Source: Trichobilharzia regenti
Taxonomy: Eukaryota; Platyhelminthes; Trematoda; Strigeidida; Schistosomatidae
Assembly (NCBI GenBank): GCA_944472135.2
Contig: OX235262.1
Location: 63,157,887-63,221,886 of the forward strand
Direction: 5' to 3'
Length of the DNA: 64,000 nt
The position numbers and the translations under genes were made by a program. Positions 57,661 to 64,000 of the stretch are shown in pieces (position 1 is the first letter of the stretch; the number at the start of each line of letters is the position of its first letter). The notes under the pieces were generated by a model. That model was not told where the DNA came from and made no database searches. It saw only the letters and a list, made by a program, of their open reading frames with translations.

Positions 57661-58480
57661 TAAATGCATTCCTCTGAACATATACGTTTTATTCTATAAC
57701 TAAGACACTTAACTAAGTTTCTTTTGTATTGAATCGATGTGTTAATATGTACTTTGATGAATGTTATTTACTTAACAATGACGTTAACAGATTATCACTC
57801 ACAGCTTATAGTAGGCATATTTATTCAAAGTGATACTTATTTGTTGTCATAATGTTCATGTGCTTGTATATATTTAACCTTAAGAAAAAAATGTATAAAT
57901 AACAATGTTTGTAGAGAATTCAGCTAATGAATCTTATCGAAATTCATGTATCCACTCAATGCTGCTTTTTTCACAGTTGTTCCTTGTTTTAAATATACAT
58001 TAATCTGATGGGCATGGGATAATAATAGTACATCATTTGTTAGCATTTCCACAAGATAATAGGAAAAAAATAGATTAAGGATGAGAAATTAGTGATACAT
58101 ATCGATTTTATGTATTAATCAGGAATCGCATTGCATCAGCTAATCTTACACAGTCACGTCTGTTCAAACTTTTGGGATTCAGCCATATACTTAGGGCCTC
58201 TGCAGTCAGTCTTTCTTTATATGAACCAAAAACTTGATGTAGAATATGGTCCTATCGAAGTTGACCTTGTGTCCTACTTCTGTAGAGTGTAGTGCAACCA
58301 GTGATGGTTGTATTGTGTAACAGTATGTCTTTATTTTTTTACAACCTAACTGTGTGCTATTTCTCTACGTTTCACTAACTATTCTGAAATCAGTTATTCG
58401 TATTCATCTCGTTCTGATATACTCACACTTTTTTCCTTCACGTTCCCAGTGGAATACAGGGCTTGAAGTTTCTGTAGCAG
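57661..58480. other. AT-rich stretch, no gene seen
   Basis: No coding, SINE or LINE signature that I can support. Confidence 0.5.
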
Positions 58481-58494
58481 ATTTATTTTATTTC

Positions 58495-58640
58495 ACAGGA
58501 TGGGGTTGCTAGCCTCATGCCCAACCATTCCTCTTTACCAGCATGATTTCTGGCCCAGCGAGGTAAAGGAGTGCCTTGTAGGCCGGGGATGGAACCCCGG
58601 ACCATATGCATGGTCGGCGAGCGTCCAACGACGCACACTA
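58495..58640 (-). mobile_element. tRNA-like SINE fragment
   Basis: The - strand keeps GGTTCCATCC (B-box-like) and tgcatatggtccgg, and shares ggttgctagcctca with 58,745. The A-box part is shortened. Confidence 0.55.
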
Positions 58641-58744
58641 ATATCTACTGGGGCGAAAATCTCGTCCCCTGCATTTCTAGCGAAACACATGGCTTCGCGC
58701 TTGAAGTCCGAATTCTCAGTGATGGTGGTGTTATTTCTTTTTTA

Positions 58745-58890
58745 ATGGGTGGGGTTGCTAGCCTGACGTTCAACCTCCTCTTTTTTTCCCAGCTTACTAT
58801 CAGCTTAAGATTTTGTTGGTCGGGAATCAAACCCGGAACATTTACGCTTCTACTCAGCATTCTACTAATGCACCACCTTTGCACTTCGGA
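58745..58890 (-). mobile_element. tRNA-like SINE fragment, second
   Basis: The - strand has GGTTTGATTCCCG (B-box-like) in a body that starts ggttgctagcctgacg on the + strand. Related to the copy just upstream. Confidence 0.55.
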
Positions 58891-58929
58891 AAGCATAGAG
58901 GAGGGATTCGGCATCAGGCAATGAAGAAA

Positions 58930-59770
58930 AAACATCTGTTCATACAGGAATCCACTCGAAACTTGTCACTTTCTTAAAATGTTCATTCTAACTGTTTATG
59001 TTAAAATAAAACATGAGATCCGCTATCGTCAGACTGAAAAGGAGTAACTTTGACTACTCAGAGTATTTACTTCAAAATGTCTGAATGACAGTTTCCACTT
59101 TACTTTATCATTATCATTTTCAAAGCACTATTTAATGATTTATCGGTATTATAAATGTACGTTCAATGATCGATAATTCAATCTATTGATCAATTACTTA
59201 CCAAAAGTTTAAGTTCCTTTATCTATCTATTGTACACTTCATTGATCAACTGATTGCCTACACTCCATCAGATTTCCACTTGTAATTATCAATAATATTG
59301 TTTTTATCAAAACAAATTATTGGGTGCACTTTATTTGCACTTGAATAACTTGTTCTTAGAAGGCGTTTTCCTCCTTTGTTTAGGATAATATTGTGTTCAA
59401 ATGATACATTATCAACAGTTATTTTATTTGTCACTTCTGCACAAGGAGTAAATATTTTGCTATAAAGCACACTGAGAATTTTGTAGTATGTATAAAGGCC
59501 TTATTTTTGAGTGCAGTCACTATTATTGATTATTCAATACGATAGAGTTTGTTCAAATGTTTATGAAGATATCTTTTGGCAGACAGTATTCAATTAGGAC
59601 AAAGTGTCTTGGTGGTGATGGTTACCTTGGGTTTTGAGTGGGACACATGGCTTCAAGAACACATTTCCATTTTACTCTGTTTCCTGTATTCCTTTTCAGT
59701 TGACTTGGTGATTACCCGTAAGCTTATATTCCCTTCTCACATGATCTTAAATCCATGCCTAGCCCATCGT
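58930..59770. other. AT-rich stretch, no gene seen
   Basis: Only short open frames; nothing recognisable. Confidence 0.5.
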
Positions 59771-59774
59771 TATT

Positions 59775-60430
59775 TAATTTAGGTTCCTCTCAAGAACCTA
59801 GCGTGTGGTGACACTCAACGATCTCTACCACGTATGTTGAATCCATCTCCATTTCCTTCAGCATATTTGTCAGGCTGTTGACTCTTGGTTGGTTTGTCGC
59901 TTGGATTTACTGTTGCTTGCCCTCTCTCACAGTCTATCTAATAATTAATATCTATCTAGTGGAGGCAGCTACTGATCAAGGCTTGCGGGAGGCTGTCGGA
60001 AATGCTTCTGGTAACATGTCAAGTCTCTGAACTATACAGAAGCACTGACTGACTTGACGTTGATGTTGAAAATCCGGATCTTTTCTATTATGCTGAATGT
60101 TTGAGAGATTTCCACACTGACTTTAGAATAATGAAGGTGTGCCTTGCTTTATCCATCCTACCCAGACTTGACTTCCTCGTACGTGCCTGTAGTTGAAACG
60201 ATGTTGTGCAGATCAGGTTAGTGAGTTAGAAAATTTCCTTCAGATTTCTTCCGTTGACGGTGATTGATGCTTGTTATCGGTGGTGGTTAGATATCTTCGT
60301 CTTTTCTGACTTTTCTGTGTTCACTTGAAATCCTGTCTTGACTGCCTCTTTTGCCAACCTGTTGATTTTCACCGATGTATCTCCGAGTTTTGTGACATTA
60401 GATAAGGCGTCTTGTTTGTTTTCATAATAA
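59775..60430 (-). mobile_element. RTE (SR2-like) 3' fragment
   Basis: The - strand has the GKAR-type region, SVLLYSSET, and the ggttcct 3' end also seen at 51,100. Heavily broken. Confidence 0.7.
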
Positions 60431-60489
60431 TAATAATAATTCGTTGAATGGTTGTCACACAAGATTTAGAGAAATCTAAGTCAGAAGTA

Positions 60490-61590
60490 GACAAGAGTTT
60501 TAATCCTATCCTCGTTTAAAAAATCAGTCTATTTTCTTAGCAGTCAATAAGTTAAGTAAACCACTGTTTACAAAGATTACTCATCAGGGAAACAGGATGA
60601 CAGTTGATAGGAAATGTGAATCAGTGGATACGTCTTATAGGCCCAGTCGCCTCACAGGATCACTAAATCTTATTCTTTTAGTTTAAACTAGTACACAGTC
60701 GTACATGGAATACTGAGAGTCCCTTTTTATTACCTAATAACTTCTAATATTTATTTAGTTATTGCCAGTTCGCTGGGAGAAAAAAGACAACTTCTGAACC
60801 AATCATATTCGTTCCACTGACTTGTGAATGTGATGCCAGTCTTAATTTTTGTATTTAGCCCACTTTTCATCCTTCATTTATTCTCATCTTCCCTAAACCA
60901 TAATCATTTTAATTTAGTAATTATTCACAATCATTGTAAAAATAGTATTCACGCCTAAGTTGTATGATACATAGGTTTTCCTCATATATTTCACTACAAT
61001 TACTCTTTTTCTATTTTCTGCTTATTGTATTATTTGAAAAGTGAGTTATTCGAATGAAAACTGCATTTAAAATGAATTAATTTTTTATTTTGTTTAGAAA
61101 GATGCATGCATGTATCATTTAGTATGTGATTTATGACTGATTACAACGTCAATTAAAAACAAACAACACCAACAAGACAGTTAATCCAAACTAACATTTT
61201 TGCAAGACGTCATACACACACACACACTACAGTCTCGTATGTCGTCATTAAAGCTGTTTGTCACGAGTTATTCAATGCATCACATATTATAGATAAATAT
61301 TAAAATACATTCAAATAATAATGTATCAGTCTTTAGTCACACTGGACTGTGGACTGTATTTCTTATTTAAAAAAACAGTGGTATAAACACATTTTGGTGA
61401 GCAGTAACCGGTATCATGTTTTACGGTTAATGATAGTCAACTGATTCTTATTGCTGAGGGTTGTATTGTCACCAGGAATCGGAGTATAATTCGCTAGTCA
61501 GTAAGAAAACCACAGCCTAGTTTTCTATCAAATTCAGTGAGCACTTGAAACTAGACACCTGATACAATTAGTATGTCATAATATTATTTC
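60490..61590. other. AT-rich stretch, no gene seen
   Basis: Contains a short (CA)n at about 61,207-61,224. No coding signature. Confidence 0.5.
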
Positions 61591-61604
61591 TTTTGATTCG
61601 AAGT

Positions 61605-61710
61605 GGAACATAAGGCTTCAGCACATCCCCGATTCACTCTCTTCTTCGCAGTCTTTTTTAACTGGCTTTAAGACTGCCCACAGGCTATCATTTCTTCCTC
61701 GTGGAATCAA
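61605..61710 (-). mobile_element. RTE (SR2-like) extreme 3' fragment
   Basis: Shares gaacataaggcttcagc and ctttaagactgcccac with the 3' ends at 51,105 and 36,460. Confidence 0.65.
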
Positions 61711-61904
61711 GTATTGGAAACTTTATTAATAATAGTTTTATTCTGAAAAATCCATTTATACATAATACATAATTCTAAGAGACTTCCTTTGAAAGGTATT
61801 CAACTACTTGTGTGGAATCGTCAAATAATATAATAATCGACAATACATCATCAGAAGCGATATTGTAACGTCCGAAGTATGCTTCAGTGCTACTTCACAA
61901 CACA

Positions 61905-62075
61905 GTGGATGGTGACTAACAATGGAATCTAAGATGCGCATTTCGATCTATTTGGGGCTCGTCATCCGGATATACCAGTAAGTGATGATGTCCCCACCTC
62001 AGATTGAATCCTCAGATATCGTCCAAGCATCCTCACAAGGAGCCGATATATCAACAGAGTGCAAGCACTTTGGCC
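61905..62075 (-). mobile_element. Sm-alpha-type SINE with damaged hammerhead (copy 4)
   Basis: On the - strand the hammerhead reads ATGACGAG (first core base changed), the stem II halves no longer pair fully, and GAAATGCGCATC is kept. Predicted inactive. Linker and head are partly preserved to about 62,075. Confidence 0.75.
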
Positions 62076-62559
62076 CAATCAGTCAACGGCAGAGTCTAGT
62101 GTGAATTACATGCTATTTCACAACGTTCTTCCTCTATTTCCTTGGAAAAATTCCTGTTGATAGGTAGAAACTTGTTTGAAATCATGCACGAGTATAGATT
62201 GTGACTCACCTTAGCTATTGGAAGATAGGCACAATTTGAAATGGAGTAAAAACGATGTATTTTGATGCATAGCAAAATGCAGGTAACCCAGCGATCTAAG
62301 TAAGCCACTGCTTTCTGTGACCGGTTAGTAGATCTGATTCTTCTTTGCATGAAGTCGGCTGGTTTTCAAATAGCTGAGGTACCATAGCCTTAGCTTCCTT
62401 TGTGAATGCGACGAGATTTAATCTAATAACAGGATGTTACTGTTCTCACAGATGAGCACAAACATAGGCTGTAATTGATTAAAGCTAAAGTTATTTATAC
62501 CCTGTATTAAGCTTATTTGACAAAGTTGGTTTAATAATTTAATAATTCCCATTGCAGCG

Positions 62560-62660
62560 TTAAGAACACAATATTCACCGAAGACGCGCTTTTCAATGAA
62601 TTTATTATCAAGCTGTACAATCGCGTATATATGGTTTTTAAGAAGTTATATCCGGTGCGG
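62560..62660 (+). repeat. Diverged third copy of the Penelope-like arm
   Basis: Matches the left arm starting at 56,800 for about 95 bases (aagaacacaatattca, ttattatcaagctgtacaat, atatggtttttaagaa), then diverges. Confidence 0.75.
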
Positions 62661-62754
62661 GAATCAGGTCAAAGGTGTGAATACACGAAATAATAATAGT
62701 ATGAAATGTAATTAAAATATTTGTGATTATAATCATAGTTTAATGTCAAGTGAC

Positions 62755-63138
62755 AAAATAATTAATGTCATATATAGAATAATACATAAAGTGTACATAG
62801 ATTTTGGAAAGGGATACATAATTATAGCATTAGTAGACGAATATAAAATGTTACATAACATGGTGTGAAATTTAATTATAAGAATAATTTTAAAAAATAA
62901 TTATTATTATTGTGACTGTTCTCACTCGGAATTATTTCCACTTGTCACATATGTCATTGCAAACCCAAAATTATTCATTGTATGTTTTTTATTTTTACAA
63001 TATTGAATTCTGTCTTACCAAATTTCACACCATGTTATGTAACATTTTATATTCGTCTACTAATGCTATAATTATGTATCCCTTTCCAAAATCTATGTAC
63101 ACCTTATGTATTATTCTATATATGACATTAATTATTTT
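62755..63138. repeat. Foldback: 119 bp inverted repeats, one mismatch
   Basis: Arms 62,755-62,873 and 63,020-63,138 are exact reverse complements except at one position (aaagtg against aaggtg). The spacer is 146 bp, AT-rich and non-coding. It could be a MITE or a recent palindromic rearrangement. Confidence 0.9.
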
Positions 63139-63690
63139 CAATATAGAAAATATCCCCATTTAGACATTTAGAAAAGAGAAAGATTGAGCGAAGAAATATT
63201 TGCTTTTCAATTAGATCCTCATCTCTGGCTCTACTCTAATATATATAGCATTTTAATTACAATACACAACAATTTACCAATCAAGTGGCGATATGTTTGT
63301 TAACAATAATTAGTCGGTGTCAAAATGTCAATGGGGTGATAATTAACGAAGAAAAAATAATATATATAATTAAAAGGTGGAAATGGTTACAACACGTGGA
63401 TTGCATAATGCATAATTTTGGAAAATTGAAGAGCAATTAAGGAATAAGCGTGTGCACAGGTTGATTACGTAACAGATTGTTAAAGAAAATAAAACAATTT
63501 GGACAATGATAATTTGTAACTAAAGTTTAAGTGGTCATAAGAATAAAATAATTTTTACAAGGATAACACGTAATTAAAGATGAAGTAGTCAGAAAAATAA
63601 AATAATTTGGACAATTATAGTTTTTAAAAAGAAAAATTATTCTAGGGGGAGGGTGATGGAGTAGTCCGGTTTATACAGTCATGTAACGAT
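63139..63690. other. AT-rich stretch before Penelope-like fragment
   Basis: No gene recognised. The last part is similar to the Penelope-like flank at 57,084. Confidence 0.5.
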
Positions 63691-63760
63691 GGCCAAGGTA
63701 AGGAAAGTGGCTGTACAAATTTCTTCTGAACACACAAGTTTGGCTTATTATGCAGCAGAG

Positions 63761-64000
63761 GTACGCTGTCTCTTCACAACCACACCTATCCTACGTTCGA
63801 GTAATAAGGATAAACTACCTAAATTCGCCTCTTCTATGTGTATCTCCCAGTTTGACTGCAGCTGCGGAGCCAGCTACATCAGGCGAACAATTAGGCAGGT
63901 TCATCATCGTATTTCCGAACATCATTCGGCATGGTTAAGCAAGGGACAAACAAAATCTATTCGTAGCTCTATTTTAGCCCACCTTGTAGATAGTGAGCAT
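63761..64000 (+). pseudogene. Penelope-like GIY-YIG endonuclease, runs off the window
   Basis: Eighty codons open to the window edge. They read VRCLFTTTPIL, NKDKLPK, then CISQFDCSCGASYIRRTIRQ, HHRISEH and SIRSSILAHLVDSEH. The invariant Gly of YIG is Arg here, so this copy is probably inactive. Confidence 0.75.

Noticed and set aside
59258..59470. 70-codon frame on the - strand
   Set aside because: No motif, no splice context, and composition like the surrounding AT-rich DNA.

Overview
The window comes from a flatworm genome, most likely a schistosome or close trematode relative. This rests on the repeat content: tRNA-headed SINEs of the Sm-alpha type carrying hammerhead ribozymes, RTE (SR2-like) and CR1/Jockey-like LINEs, BEL/Pao LTR elements, Penelope-like elements, AT-rich intergenic DNA, and one intron-rich cellular gene. 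The species cannot be fixed from sequence alone. There is no sign of prokaryotic organisation, so no operons or ribosome binding sites are described.

Region 1 (1-13,311) is a tandem array of about 1.5 kb units. Each complete unit carries a tRNA-Cys(GCA) gene on the + strand and a tRNA-Glu(CTC) gene on the - strand, convergent and about 0.5 kb apart. Low-complexity tracts surround them: GT/GC-rich, TGTGTT hexamers, CAAGA pentamers and CAN trinucleotides. Six units have both tRNAs and a seventh is cut after its tRNA-Cys. Unit 4 contains a 3.3 kb non-LTR retrotransposon whose endonuclease-RT ORF is open. Units 1-4 and 5-7 are two sequence subtypes.

Region 2 (13,312-33,732) is a head-to-tail concatemer of a BEL/Pao element on the - strand with a period of about 5.9 kb. 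Neighbouring units share one LTR. All copies share an in-frame stop in gag and two frameshifts around integrase, and each also has private lesions. A piece of the tRNA array sits inside the last BEL unit at 32,761-33,230. The outer LTR end at 33,732 abuts array sequence exactly. The array resumes with a decayed tRNA-Cys and ends inside a tRNA-Glu near 34,600.

Region 3 (34,600-50,000) is AT-rich DNA holding the only recognisable cellular gene, a DGAT2-family acyltransferase on the - strand. It has four coding exons (48,999-48,159; 40,355-40,172; 37,692-37,514; 35,554-35,403) with consistent splice sites and phases, giving 451 codons plus a stop. Its introns hold RTE fragments, tRNA-derived SINEs, two sense-oriented hammerhead motifs and one antisense hammerhead of a different type.

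Region 4 (50,000-64,000) is repeat-rich: a nearly full-length but broken RTE element, several Penelope-like fragments (two bracketed by inverted repeats), a 119 bp inverted-repeat foldback, and more SINE and RTE debris. I recognise no cellular gene there.
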